The notes under the pieces are model-generated. The model saw only the letters and a list, made by a program, of their open reading frames with translations. It had not been told where the DNA came from and made no database searches. Source: Erwinia sp. 198 (lineage in GTDB: Bacteria; Pseudomonadota; Gammaproteobacteria; Enterobacterales; Enterobacteriaceae). Taken from it: 64,000 nucleotides of DNA. Numbering within the stretch: position 1 is the stretch's first letter; each line of letters starts with the position of its first letter. The position numbers were made by a program, and so were the translations under genes. Below are positions 26,724 to 34,221 of this stretch, piece after piece. The stretch covers positions 104,566 through 168,565 of the forward strand of contig NZ_RHUM01000012.1 of NCBI RefSeq assembly GCF_003937915.1, read 5' to 3'.

Positions 26724-27095
26724 TCATCGGGCCTTGTCCGCTGCCGAACCGGCCCGATAAATCGAGATCACTTCCCGTATCGCTACGCCCAGGATCGTCA
26801 CCTCATGTAACCCATTACCTTCAATAATTTGACCCGAATCGGTGACGATCTGCTGCGTATTGTGGCCGATTTTTGCCCATTCGCAGCGTCCCGCCACATC
26901 GATTAAAACGCGGCTGCCCGCGACGGCAGGCCGGTAACGATCGATAATGCAAAAGCTGCCGTTGCAGGCGCAGAGATAGCAATCATCATTGGTCGGCACC
27001 AGCTCGTGCAGCCGACTGAACAAAAACTTAACCTGATGCGGCGGCGAAGTCTGAACGTCAGAGGCGCAGGCGCGGTAAACACGATTTTTCAACAC
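26724..27095 (-). CDS. Hypothetical protein in an SOS operon with umuD
   Basis: A 123-aa protein three bases downstream of umuD and therefore almost certainly cotranscribed from the LexA-controlled promoter. Blocks such as DRYRPAVAGSRVLIDVAGRCEWAKIG and NGLHEVTILGVAIREVISIYR resemble the beta-rich core of S24 (LexA/UmuD-type) peptidases, but no Ser-Met active-site motif or catalytic Lys is apparent, so it would be a non-catalytic homologue. It has four cysteines in a short span (CYLCACNGSFC). I do not know a characterised member. A UmuD dimerisation partner or a DinI/UmuD-like modulator is one possibility. Confidence 0.6.
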   Translation of the reverse strand: MLKNRVYRACASDVQTSPPHQVKFLFSRLHELVPTNDDCYLCACNGSFCIIDRYRPAVAGSRVLIDVAGRCEWAKIGHNTQQIVTDSGQIIEGNGLHEVTILGVAIREVISIYRAGSAADKAR

Positions 27096-27098
27096 GGC

Positions 27099-27518
27099 TT
27101 ACTCCATCGCCTTAATGGTGAAGGTCACCACGCCAAAAATATCCAGCTGCTCTTCTTCCGCCAGCACGATGGGCGGCCAGGCCTTGTTCATCGCCAGCAG
27201 CCGCACGTCCGGGCGCAGCTGCAGCTTTTTTACCGTGAACTCGCCGTTTACCGCCGCGACCACGATATCGCCGTGATCGGCGGCAATACCGTTATCGACC
27301 ACCAGCAGGTCGCCGTCATCGATCCCGGCATCCTGCATTGAGTCGCCGCTGACGCGAATGTAATAGGTGCTCTCCGGCCGCTGCACCAGCAGATCGTTTA
27401 AGTCCAGGCGTTGTTCAACATGGCCGTGTGCGCTGGCAGGTGAGCCGCAGGGCACGCGGCTCATAAAGAGCGGCAGCCGCAGAAGCGCGCGGACTTCTAC
27501 CGGACGAAGTAAATTCAT
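27099..27518 (-). CDS. umuD: UmuD-type SOS self-cleaving protein
   Basis: A 139-aa S24-family protein matching UmuD in length. The self-cleavage site is Cys24-Gly25; the catalytic dyad Ser60 (SGDSM) and Lys97 (FTVKK) fall at exactly the E. coli numbers. After RecA-stimulated cleavage, UmuD' normally joins UmuC to form polymerase V. No umuC follows here; instead a small S24-like gene starts three bases later. A strong LexA box lies 18-37 bp upstream of the start. It could serve a umuC elsewhere, or act alone as in organisms with UmuD-like regulators (for example UmuDAb in Acinetobacter, which represses genes). Confidence 0.92.
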   Translation of the reverse strand: MNLLRPVEVRALLRLPLFMSRVPCGSPASAHGHVEQRLDLNDLLVQRPESTYYIRVSGDSMQDAGIDDGDLLVVDNGIAADHGDIVVAAVNGEFTVKKLQLRPDVRLLAMNKAWPPIVLAEEEQLDIFGVVTFTIKAME

Positions 27519-27535
27519 GGGGTTATCCCGAAATA

Positions 27536-27555
27536 AGCTGTATATAAATACAGTA
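27536..27555. promoter_or_regulatory. LexA (SOS) box upstream of umuD
   Basis: CTG-TATATAAATA-CAG (27538-27553) with matching flanks is nearly identical to the consensus CTGTATATATATACAG. It directly precedes umuD on the minus strand, so DNA-damage induction is expected. Confidence 0.92.
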
Positions 27556-27714
27556 TTATCATTTGCGGGAAACGATCAAGCCTGACGATCGTTTTTTTAT
27601 TTTTGGTGACGCATGAAAAAGATCCGGAACGGGCGTACGGGCTTGTGAGGTAAGGGAAAGGGCCGCAGGGCTGGCCATTGTCTGAAAAGCGACAGGCCGC
27701 CTGGTAAAGCGGCG

Positions 27715-27975
27715 TCAGGCGGGACGTTGTCTCTGGTGCCAGAGCGCTAAAACCGTCTCGGCGAAGGCGTCATCAATCGTATAAAAGTAGCATTCAGGCA
27801 CGTTGAGCACTTTTGCAAAGGCGCACATCGTTTCAAACGTTGGACGATGGATCCCGCCTTCGTATTGCGAAACGCGAGAGCGCGCCGTTTCCTCTTCAAT
27901 GCCCGCCAGAACGCCCAGCTTTTCCTGAGTCAGACGAGCATGGAGACGGGCGGCTTTCAAACGAGCTGGGATCAT
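27715..27975 (-). CDS. XRE-family (Cro/CI-type) regulator
   Basis: An 86-aa DNA-binding protein with a classic HTH_XRE fold: IPARLKAARLHARLTQEKLGVLAGIEEETARSRVSQYEGGIHRPTFETMCAFAKVLNVPECYFYTIDD, followed by a short tail. It is one domain, with no effector or peptidase part. The start is placed at ATG 27975 (GGTG upstream; typical family N-terminus MIPARLK); an in-frame ATG at 27987 and TTG at 27993 are possible. It is divergent from a Ner-like gene, and the 106-bp gap has two tandem copies of one dyad, a layout like a phage lysis-lysogeny switch. Confidence 0.88.
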   Translation of the reverse strand: MIPARLKAARLHARLTQEKLGVLAGIEEETARSRVSQYEGGIHRPTFETMCAFAKVLNVPECYFYTIDDAFAETVLALWHQRQRPA

Positions 27976-28009
27976 CAGTAGCACCATCAACAATCATACA
28001 TTGACTTAC

Positions 28010-28028
28010 TGTTTAGCATTACTTAACA
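28010..28028. promoter_or_regulatory. Operator copy 1 in the XRE/Ner divergent region
   Basis: TGTTTAG-CATTA-CTTAACA, a 7-5-7 imperfect dyad. The same arms and spacing recur 26 bp to the right, which argues for a real binding site of the XRE or Ner-like protein. Confidence 0.7.
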
Positions 28029-28035
28029 TCGTAGT

Positions 28036-28054
28036 TGTTTAGTGATACTCAACA
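28036..28054. promoter_or_regulatory. Operator copy 2 in the XRE/Ner divergent region
   Basis: TGTTTAG-TGATA-CTCAACA, with the left arm identical to copy 1 and the right arm differing by one base. It lies 28 bp before the Ner-like start codon. Confidence 0.7.
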
Positions 28055-28081
28055 AGCAACGTCTGATGGAAGCTGACAAGG

Positions 28082-28306
28082 ATGACAAAGATAACCGATA
28101 AGGACTGGCACCCGGCAGATATCATTGCCGGGCTGAAGAAGAGAGGCACGACGCTTTCTGCCGTTTCCCGCGAGGCCGGACTGGCCTCGTCCACGCTGGC
28201 CAATGCGCTGAACCGCCACTGGCCAAAAGGTGAAAGGCTGATTGCCATGGCGCTGGACACCGAGCCGGAGCGCATCTGGCCGTCACGCTACGATAAGCCG
28301 CAATAA
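28082..28306 (+). CDS. Ner/Nlp-like DNA-binding protein
   Basis: A 74-aa protein of the Mu Ner / SfsB (Nlp) family: DWHPADIIAGLKKRGTTLSAVSREAGLASSTLANALNRHWPKGERLIAMALDTEPERIWPSRY is an unmistakable HTH_35 domain with the terminal IWPSRY. Mu Ner represses the phage early promoter; the chromosomal Nlp is a weak activator of maltose genes. No other Mu gene is nearby. It faces an XRE gene across a two-operator region, so the pair probably forms a small switch. It may be a relic of a mobile element or a domesticated Nlp. Confidence 0.9.
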   Translation: MTKITDKDWHPADIIAGLKKRGTTLSAVSREAGLASSTLANALNRHWPKGERLIAMALDTEPERIWPSRYDKPQ

Positions 28307-29008
28307 GCCTCGCCGCCGGGTTTTGCAAAATTCTTCCTGTCTGGCAGACACGTCAGAATATCGCCTCCTGCTTTTTGTTATACCGCTGAGTCGCTACTTA
28401 AAAGAGAAGAGGGCAGGTAACCACTGAGCACAGTGGCGCCTGTCAGTAGCTGTTCATTGAGACCTGTCGACAAGCGACAGGGCGATAACCGTGTCCGGTG
28501 CCGACGACTAAAAAGATTTTTTCGGATGTGCCAGGAAAGTGAAGAGCAACGACCTCGGGCGTGTTATCAACCAGCAGGCCATAACGATTTCCCGCTCGCC
28601 TGTAAAAACACTTTTCCATTCTGGATGAGGAAATTAACTCATCCCAAAAAAGATGGATAATGCTGTTATGCAGAATGATCGTAAAAGAAGTCGAATCGCC
28701 GAAATCCTCTATTAATAAATGGATCTTCCATGCGGATTCAGGTATCTGAAGCCCTTATTTTCCCCACTGCCAAAAACGCCCAGACGCTTTCTCACACCGT
28801 CGGAACAAAAATTTGTTCGCACGCCTTCCGGAAGAACTTTTGACTGTAAAGAAACGTAATTAAATGTAAGTCACCTGATTTTTATATAAATATTGTTTAT
28901 GCATTTTACGTGCGTTAATTATATGTTAAACATGTGCAGGTCTTAAAATAAGTAAGTTATCTTAGTTGAATCAGCGCTATTTCTATTGAAAGGTTAGCAA
29001 ATCAAATA
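28307..29008. other. 700-bp region without a convincing gene
   Basis: A 75-codon frame at 28433-28660 has an unnatural composition and no SD, and is not called. Three short dyads are present: CCACTG-AGCA-CAGTGG at 28421-28436, CTGTCG-ACAAG-CGACAG around 28465-28481, and GAACAAA-AA-TTTGTTC near 28803-28818. From about 28860 the sequence becomes strongly AT-rich, which probably marks the promoter region of the gene at 29009 and the left edge of the accessory cluster. Confidence 0.45.
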
Positions 29009-29344
29009 ATGAATAATGGACTAATTTTAACCAAAGCAGACAGTATACGTGATGCACTGCCGATAAGTGCCGGAGAATTCACAACCAGATTAAAAAGAGA
29101 CTCTTTTGTATTATGGTCTTTGCCACAATTCAGGGCGGACGAGCTTGCCGAACCCCCCCTTTTTCCAGCAGACGCGGATCTTGTTGAAAGTAAAAATTCA
29201 GATTTACACGGGACTTTATTATCGGCGCATTTCGAGGCTGGCCTGTGGCCCGTAGTATATCAGGGCGAGAACAATGACCATCTGAGTCGCCCGCTTAACT
29301 CCGTTTGGCGACCCACGATGATATCTTCGGTGTTAAACAGCTGA
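29009..29344 (+). CDS. Hypothetical protein upstream of a GNAT gene
   Basis: A 111-aa frame that I do not recognise (LTKADSIRDALPISAGEFTTRLKRDSFVLWSLPQFRADELAEPPLFPADADLVE). Its last about 14 residues are read from DNA that in another frame encodes a typical GNAT N-terminus (RLATHDDIFGVKQLMERH), so its natural C-terminus may be lost. A one-base deletion near 29300 would explain this: restoring one base joins PLNS in frame to RLATHDD, giving a fused protein of about 278 aa. Otherwise the two are overlapping coupled genes sharing a TGATG junction. Only a weak SD (AAAGG) lies about 15 bases before the ATG. Codon use is more AT-rich than the surroundings. Confidence 0.5.
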   Translation: MNNGLILTKADSIRDALPISAGEFTTRLKRDSFVLWSLPQFRADELAEPPLFPADADLVESKNSDLHGTLLSAHFEAGLWPVVYQGENNDHLSRPLNSVWRPTMISSVLNS

Positions 29345-29847
29345 TGGAGCGGCATCACGTTAAGAATCTGAATACAGCCCAGCGTGAGAACGGGTTTGTT
29401 ACCACTGATATGACCGGGCAGCAGCTGCAGGATTTAAGCGATAGCGAGAACGGCGTAGCTATTGCTTACGATGAAAAAGCGAAAAAAGTCGTCGGCCTGT
29501 TACCGGGGGTATCATGGGGATTTTTAAAACCCTGGCCTGTGTTTGATTATATGGCGGGCATCCTTAAAAATTATCCGTTCAATGGCGAAGTGCTTTCCGC
29601 CGCTACTTCTTATCAGTACGGCCCTGTTTGTATTGACGTGGCCTACAGAAGCCAGGGAATTGGCGAAAGGTTGCTGGATTACCAGCGTGAAGTTTTTTCC
29701 TCTCGTTACAAGCACACCGTGAGTTTTGTCAACGTGCTTAATCCCCGCTCTTACGCTTTTCATCGAAGGAATAAATTGGAAGATCCGGGTTTCTTTGAGT
29801 TTAACAATAATAAATATTATATGCTGGCCATGAATACGACAGAATAA
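29344..29847 (+). CDS. GNAT family N-acetyltransferase at the cluster edge
   Basis: A GNAT domain protein. VCIDVAYRSQGIGERLLDYQ is the acetyl-CoA-binding motif (R-S-Q-G-I-G), and SFVNVLNPRSYAFHRRNKLEDPGFFEF the C-terminal core. The start shown is ATG 29344, whose first base is the last of the preceding stop (TGATG), but the domain's first strand (RLATHDDI) begins upstream near 29302, where an in-frame stop (29296-29298) blocks further extension and the only initiator is TTG 29305. The 167-aa version therefore lacks beta-1 of the fold. This suggests either a frameshifted fusion with the upstream frame or TTG initiation. Substrate unknown. It is followed by a terminator. Confidence 0.7.
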   Translation: MERHHVKNLNTAQRENGFVTTDMTGQQLQDLSDSENGVAIAYDEKAKKVVGLLPGVSWGFLKPWPVFDYMAGILKNYPFNGEVLSAATSYQYGPVCIDVAYRSQGIGERLLDYQREVFSSRYKHTVSFVNVLNPRSYAFHRRNKLEDPGFFEFNNNKYYMLAMNTTE

Positions 29848-29861
29848 AAAGCTTTCGATCC

Positions 29862-29883
29862 GGCCCTGACTATGTCAGGGCTT
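29862..29883 (+). terminator. Terminator-like hairpin after the GNAT gene
   Basis: GCCCTGAC (29863-29870), loop TAT, GTCAGGGC (29874-29881), then TT. The T tract is poor, so strength is uncertain. Confidence 0.6.
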
Positions 29884-29996
29884 CAGTCTGCAAGTAAATT
29901 GTCCACGCGGTCTGGGCAACAAAAAAGAGTGACAAGTTTATTAATAAAACTTATAAATTATTCTGCGGCAGCGGATTTTTTAGTATGAGGTGTCAA

Positions 29997-30884
29997 ATGA
30001 AATTAAATGAACTTCTTGCTTTTGTAACGGTTGTGGAAACAGGGAACATCACTCAGGCCGCCGAGCGTCTGAATCGCGTGCAATCAAGCATTTCACATCG
30101 AATCAGAAGCCTTGAAGATAATCTGGATGTCACCCTGCTTGATCGGAAAAGCGATGGCTGTTCGCTGACGGCGCAAGGCCAGATACTCTACGACTATGCG
30201 GTGAAAATATTGAACCTTGCGGATGATTGCAAAAGCAACATTTTTCACTCCAGAAACAGCCAGGTGAACATGCGTATTGGCATAATCGAATGCCTGCCCG
30301 CCTGGGTTATTAGTTCAATGATCGATTCAGGTTACGATCTGGGGTGGAACATCGACGTGTCGATTGGCAATACTGTCAGCCTGCTCAATGCTTTTGATCA
30401 GAACGAATATGATGCGGTGATTATCGGCGCTGGTTTCTCCACTGCGCAGCATACGCGTTCCACCTTGCTATCAAGCGAATTGGTTATCATTACAGAAAAA
30501 GATTTTCCGACCATCACGGATATCGCCATACTGGATGACGAAGTTTTTATGCTTAGCAGCAAAAAGTGTGCGACTTCAACCCGCAACTACACCTCTCTGT
30601 TTAAAGAAGGGGGGATCACCCCCAGACGGATTGTCGAGTGCGGCTCTTACCCCGTGCTGTTTTCAAGCGTTGCTGCGGGTAAGGGCGTCTCACTGGTATT
30701 ACGCTGTTCGATCGGCAGCGAGATACAAAGCAAAATCAAAATCCATGAACTCTCCGGCCAGTTTAACGACTTCAGAATCGAGCTTGTTTACCGTACCGAT
30801 TGCGTCAATCTGAACGGTACGAAATTCAAAAGTATGATGACATCCGTTTTTCAGGATCCCCGTCTGCATACCTCCGGTCATTAA
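29997..30884 (+). CDS. LysR-family regulator of the accessory cluster
   Basis: A 295-aa LysR protein: HTH at about 3-60 (LNELLAFVTVVETGNITQAAERLNRVQSSISHRIRSLEDNLDVTLLDRKSDGCSLTAQG), then a substrate-binding-like domain (MRIGIIECLPAWVISSM). The subgroup resembles CynR/YwqM-type regulators. The start is ATG 29997 with GAGG six bases upstream; ATG 29985 would overlap that SD. It is the only obvious transcription factor in the 29-40.6 kb cluster, so it may act at the divergent promoter region at 35.1 kb, though its nearest neighbours are GNAT and acyltransferase genes. Confidence 0.88.
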   Translation: MKLNELLAFVTVVETGNITQAAERLNRVQSSISHRIRSLEDNLDVTLLDRKSDGCSLTAQGQILYDYAVKILNLADDCKSNIFHSRNSQVNMRIGIIECLPAWVISSMIDSGYDLGWNIDVSIGNTVSLLNAFDQNEYDAVIIGAGFSTAQHTRSTLLSSELVIITEKDFPTITDIAILDDEVFMLSSKKCATSTRNYTSLFKEGGITPRRIVECGSYPVLFSSVAAGKGVSLVLRCSIGSEIQSKIKIHELSGQFNDFRIELVYRTDCVNLNGTKFKSMMTSVFQDPRLHTSGH

Positions 30885-31023
30885 GTCCCGCTGTTCTGCC
30901 CTTACCCAAGCGTTAACAGACATACGGACTTCCAGCTGGCTCAGCCGGAAGACCGTAATTGTAAACATGTTACATGCCCTTAACCGAAATAACTGACCTG
31001 TTTGCCGATCTCGTTCCCTCGAA

Positions 31024-32238
31024 TTATGAAGGCCTGCGCGCAATGACCAGCGCTTTCGTTCTGCACTTTTCCAGAATGAATTTCATCATCGGTACTTCAA
31101 AATATTTATACAGAAACGATGCCAGCGAAACGCTAAGCACCAGCGCAACGGCGATCAGCGCGACGCCTTCCGGCAGGCTGAATTTTCTTCCCGCCGTCAG
31201 GTTTAAAAAATAGAACAGCACTAAAAAGTGAACCATATAGAACGCATAGGATATTTCTCCCAGCCATACCGAAGTCTGGTTACTCAGCACCGTGTTTTTG
31301 TTTTTCAAATCATCGCTGGCCATAGAGATAATCAACAGGCAAACAGGAATGATGAATACCACGCTCATGCTGAACTGATAGGGAATATAACTTGAGCCGA
31401 CGTAAGTTGCCGCCAGAATGGCAAGCGAGGCCGTTTTGCTCAGCACCGGGGCCCGACCGTTAACCAGTAGCCTTGCGGCAAACATACCCGCGAGGAATTC
31501 AAATATGCGGGCCGGAGGAAAAATGTATGACACCCAAAAATGCTGCTGCGAAATCGGAAATGCGCCCATCATATGGTTCGGCTCGACCCAGAAATAAATG
31601 CCGGTTTGAACCAGCAGGGAGGCAGCGGCAACCGCAAGTAACCCAACCCGATCGAATTTCGCCGGTATAGCTTTCATCACATTGAAAATAAAAGGGAAAG
31701 AGAGGTAAAACATCGCTTCGATACACAGCGACCAGCTGGGGCGATTACCCACAAAGAAATAGTGAACATCATCGAACCAGGTATTCAACAGCAGTAGGTT
31801 TACGGACCACAGCTTATATTGGGAGAGGCTGGTCGCACCGATAATAAACGCCATCACCCATGTGAGGCAGTGGGTAGGATAGATCTTGGCAAAACGGCGC
31901 AGGTAGAAATTGCCGGGCGTATCGTTATTTTTTGCCGACCATACCATGATAAAGCCACTAAGTATGAAGAAGTAAGACACGCCGAGCCAGCCTGCTTTTC
32001 CCACCATTACCGTAAAGATGTGCTGGGTAGTGGTATCAGCAAACGGCGCCAGATCGCTCGGCAACGATGAATGAAATAAAAAAACTAAAAAGGCGGCCCA
32101 GAACCGGCTTCCAGTCAGTGAAGGAAGTTTAGGCAGCCTGGGGAGTTCTCCTGCGCCCAACGATTGACCTTCATGAAAATGATTAACGTCGCCGCAAACG
32201 GCATTAACATCTGTTTCTCTATTAAGCGCAGTACTCAT
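31024..32238 (-). CDS. Acyltransferase 3 family membrane protein
   Basis: A 404-aa, about 10-helix inner-membrane acyltransferase of the OafA/NodX/OatA type, which transfers acyl groups to sugars or small molecules. The N-terminal part has LTGSRFWAAFLVFLFHSSLPSDL (the His of this motif is conserved) and GWLGVSYFFILSGFIMVWSAK; then FYLRRFAKIYPTHCLTW (RRFxRIxP motif) and NRPSWSLCIEAMFYLSFPF. The start is ATG 32238, with GGGGA upstream, rather than ATG 32250. A hydrophilic N-terminal stretch of about 30 residues precedes the first helix. It sits downstream of the MBL-tautomerase-cyclophilin-hydrolase run and could acylate the cluster's product or a surface glycan. Confidence 0.88.
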   Translation of the reverse strand: MSTALNRETDVNAVCGDVNHFHEGQSLGAGELPRLPKLPSLTGSRFWAAFLVFLFHSSLPSDLAPFADTTTQHIFTVMVGKAGWLGVSYFFILSGFIMVWSAKNNDTPGNFYLRRFAKIYPTHCLTWVMAFIIGATSLSQYKLWSVNLLLLNTWFDDVHYFFVGNRPSWSLCIEAMFYLSFPFIFNVMKAIPAKFDRVGLLAVAAASLLVQTGIYFWVEPNHMMGAFPISQQHFWVSYIFPPARIFEFLAGMFAARLLVNGRAPVLSKTASLAILAATYVGSSYIPYQFSMSVVFIIPVCLLIISMASDDLKNKNTVLSNQTSVWLGEISYAFYMVHFLVLFYFLNLTAGRKFSLPEGVALIAVALVLSVSLASFLYKYFEVPMMKFILEKCRTKALVIARRPS

Positions 32239-32392
32239 TATATTCCCCATAAAGATAGTATTGATATACCAAAAAATATTCTGAAAGAGAGCGACAGGCA
32301 GAAAAGCAGCAATGACAAAGCAGCCTGAATCAACACTGCCTTGCCATTCGATAAAGCAATTATTTTCAGAGCATAACGCTCATTAAATTTTC

Positions 32393-33232
32393 TTATTTTT
32401 TAATATTGACGACTCCGTATCCTGAATTGCCTTTTTCAATGTGGCCAAATCCCTGTTCTCCAAAATGCATGCCGCCGACAAGAACGCCATCGGAACTGAC
32501 CATATCGAACACGCGAGAACGAGTTTCTGCCGCCATCTGAGCGTCATAATCAAAGGCGATCGTTACTTCCGGCTTCAGCAGTTGGATATGGGGAAAATGA
32601 ACAATATCGCCCCAAATCAGCAGGCTCTCCTGAGTGCCTTCAATTCTGTAGCCCGTATGGCCCGGCGTATGGCCTTTCAGCGGTGTGGCAAAAATACCGG
32701 GCAGTACCTCACCTTTGTCGAACGGGCGGAAATTCTGCTGATACTTTTTGAATATGCTGCGTGCCAGCAGGAAATTTCCCTTAACCCGATCGGCGACCGC
32801 CGCAAAATTTTTGTCATCCTCCAGATAGCAATACTCCTCGTTGTTGATCACCAGCTCGGCATTGCTGAATACCGCCTCGCCCTCCGCATTGAGTAAGCCG
32901 CCAATATGGTCGGGATGTGCATGTGTCAGAAGTACCGCATCGATATTGCCCGGTTCCAGGCCTATTTTTGCCAGGTTAGCAATCAGCCCGCCTCCCCAGC
33001 CCTTAATACCGCCAGCTCCGCTATCGATAAGAATGTTTTTCCCCTGGCGGCGCACCAGGAAGGTATTGATGTGCACATCGTTAAGCTCCTTTACCTGTGC
33101 GCCATTCTGGATGTTTTCGCACTCCGCCTGGTTAACGTTAGCAAGCATGCCGAAGTCAACCTGCAGATAGCCATCGCTTACCGCAGTAACCGACATATCG
33201 CCGAGATCCAGGGTGGGAAATAATGTATTCAT
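32393..33232 (-). CDS. Metallo-beta-lactamase-fold hydrolase
   Basis: A 279-aa MBL-fold enzyme with all metal ligands in order: HAHPDH (HxHxDH), GHTPGH, WGDIVH and a late GGMHF His. The fold is of the lactonase/arylsulfatase-like small-molecule type, similar to AHL lactonases and to enzymes annotated only as MBL-fold hydrolases; it lacks features of glyoxalase II or RNase Z. The start is ATG 33232 with AAGGAA upstream; ATG 33256 overlaps the upstream tautomerase gene. It is part of a leftward run (hydrolase - cyclophilin - tautomerase - MBL) with short gaps. A lactone or ester substrate is plausible but unproven. No signal peptide, so cytoplasmic. Confidence 0.88.
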   Translation of the reverse strand: MNTLFPTLDLGDMSVTAVSDGYLQVDFGMLANVNQAECENIQNGAQVKELNDVHINTFLVRRQGKNILIDSGAGGIKGWGGGLIANLAKIGLEPGNIDAVLLTHAHPDHIGGLLNAEGEAVFSNAELVINNEEYCYLEDDKNFAAVADRVKGNFLLARSIFKKYQQNFRPFDKGEVLPGIFATPLKGHTPGHTGYRIEGTQESLLIWGDIVHFPHIQLLKPEVTIAFDYDAQMAAETRSRVFDMVSSDGVLVGGMHFGEQGFGHIEKGNSGYGVVNIKK

Positions 33233-33242
33233 AGCCTGTTCC

Positions 33243-33569
33243 TTAGTTTTTTGCACAGATGTTATTTACTTCATAAGAGAAACAGCGGATCCTCGCAATG
33301 ACCCCCATTTTCTCTCTAATTAATTCATCAACCTGATGCAAAAATGCTTCCAGCACCGGCGCGGTACGAAACGTTTCCTGCCTTAGCTTTGCCTCAAAGT
33401 ATACCGGCGTGCCGAAACCTATTTCGGCAGTAAGGTAACTAATATGAATATTGTTTTCTTTTGCCTTTAATATCTTCATAGCAAGATCGGCTAATGATGC
33501 TGAAAATTCCGCAAAGGCATCGTGATTAATGCGATGGGCCGCGGATGTATAAAGGGTAATACTGGGCAT
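33243..33569 (-). CDS. CHMI-like tautomerase (4-oxalocrotonate tautomerase superfamily)
   Basis: A 108-aa tautomerase with the catalytic proline directly after the initiator Met (MPSITLYTS). Length and pattern (INHDAFAEFSASLADLAMKILKAKENNIHISYLTAEIGFGTPVYFEAKLRQETFRT) resemble 5-carboxymethyl-2-hydroxymuconate isomerase (HpaF type). Such enzymes interconvert enol and keto forms of unsaturated diacids. No other gene for homoprotocatechuate degradation is near, so the substrate is probably different. It lies 10 bp before the MBL gene and 26 bp after the cyclophilin gene, in one transcription unit. Confidence 0.8.
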   Translation of the reverse strand: MPSITLYTSAAHRINHDAFAEFSASLADLAMKILKAKENNIHISYLTAEIGFGTPVYFEAKLRQETFRTAPVLEAFLHQVDELIREKMGVIARIRCFSYEVNNICAKN

Positions 33570-33595
33570 GTTACCTGGTTCCTGAAAATGGCTAT

Positions 33596-34159
33596 TTACG
33601 CTGCTTTAATTGAGATTAATCGCATGCTCTTTATGACGTCAGGATTTGCCACCGTACCGAGTTCAGCACATCCACGGCGAAGCCGGTCGAGCAGTTCCAT
33701 TCCGCTCGTAACTTTGCCAAAGGCCGTATAATTTTGATCCATAAAATGCGAGCGGGCATAGGTAATAAAAAACTGGTGGCTGGCGCTGTGTGGATATCTT
33801 GACCTGGCCATGCCGAGCGTTCCGCGTTCAAACGGCAGGCTGTTAACTTCTGCCGCCAGTCTCGGCAGCCTTAAATAATCCAGGCCAGTCTCTCTTACCG
33901 GATCTCCTGTTTGTGCCATAAAGCCCTCAATCACTCGCGCGAACGGCATGTCGTCATAGAATCTGGCCCGCACCAGCGTTTTAATACGGTCTACGTGATT
34001 GGGAGCCAGCTCGGGAAATAAGCGGAGAGTCACCGTTCCACTATGCAGCTTCATTTCAATAAGCTCATTACGGTTGTTTGCCAGGTTAATCATGGCAGGC
34101 AATATCAGCGTGCTGGCGCACAGGCCCAGGCTGCCGCCAATAAATTTCCTACGATTCAT
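33596..34159 (-). CDS. Tat-exported cyclophilin-type peptidyl-prolyl isomerase
   Basis: A 187-aa cyclophilin with a twin-arginine signal (MNRRKFIGGSLGLCASTLIL). The catalytic core is intact: FARVIEGFMAQTGDP (catalytic Arg) and GTLGMARSRYPHSASHQFFITYA. Known enterobacterial cyclophilins are cytoplasmic PpiB or Sec-exported PpiA; a Tat-exported one within a metabolic cluster is unusual. The GLCAS sequence could also be read as a weak lipobox. Its gene lies between the alpha/beta hydrolase and tautomerase genes. Possible roles are folding of an exported cluster protein, or protection as a resistant target of an inhibitor; neither is shown. Confidence 0.85.
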   Translation of the reverse strand: MNRRKFIGGSLGLCASTLILPAMINLANNRNELIEMKLHSGTVTLRLFPELAPNHVDRIKTLVRARFYDDMPFARVIEGFMAQTGDPVRETGLDYLRLPRLAAEVNSLPFERGTLGMARSRYPHSASHQFFITYARSHFMDQNYTAFGKVTSGMELLDRLRRGCAELGTVANPDVIKSMRLISIKAA

Positions 34160-34221
34160 AATATTACTCCAGTTGCGCGACCGGGTATTGCCGGGCTTGG
34201 TTTACTCAGCCCTGACAGGCC

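Noticed and set aside
28433..28660. 75-codon frame between the Ner-like and GNAT genes
   Set aside because: No Shine-Dalgarno, unusual composition with many Arg and Cys, and it crosses hairpins.
32393..33232. MBL-fold protein as a beta-lactamase
   Set aside because: It has no signal peptide and its pattern and neighbours are those of small-molecule lactonase-like hydrolases.
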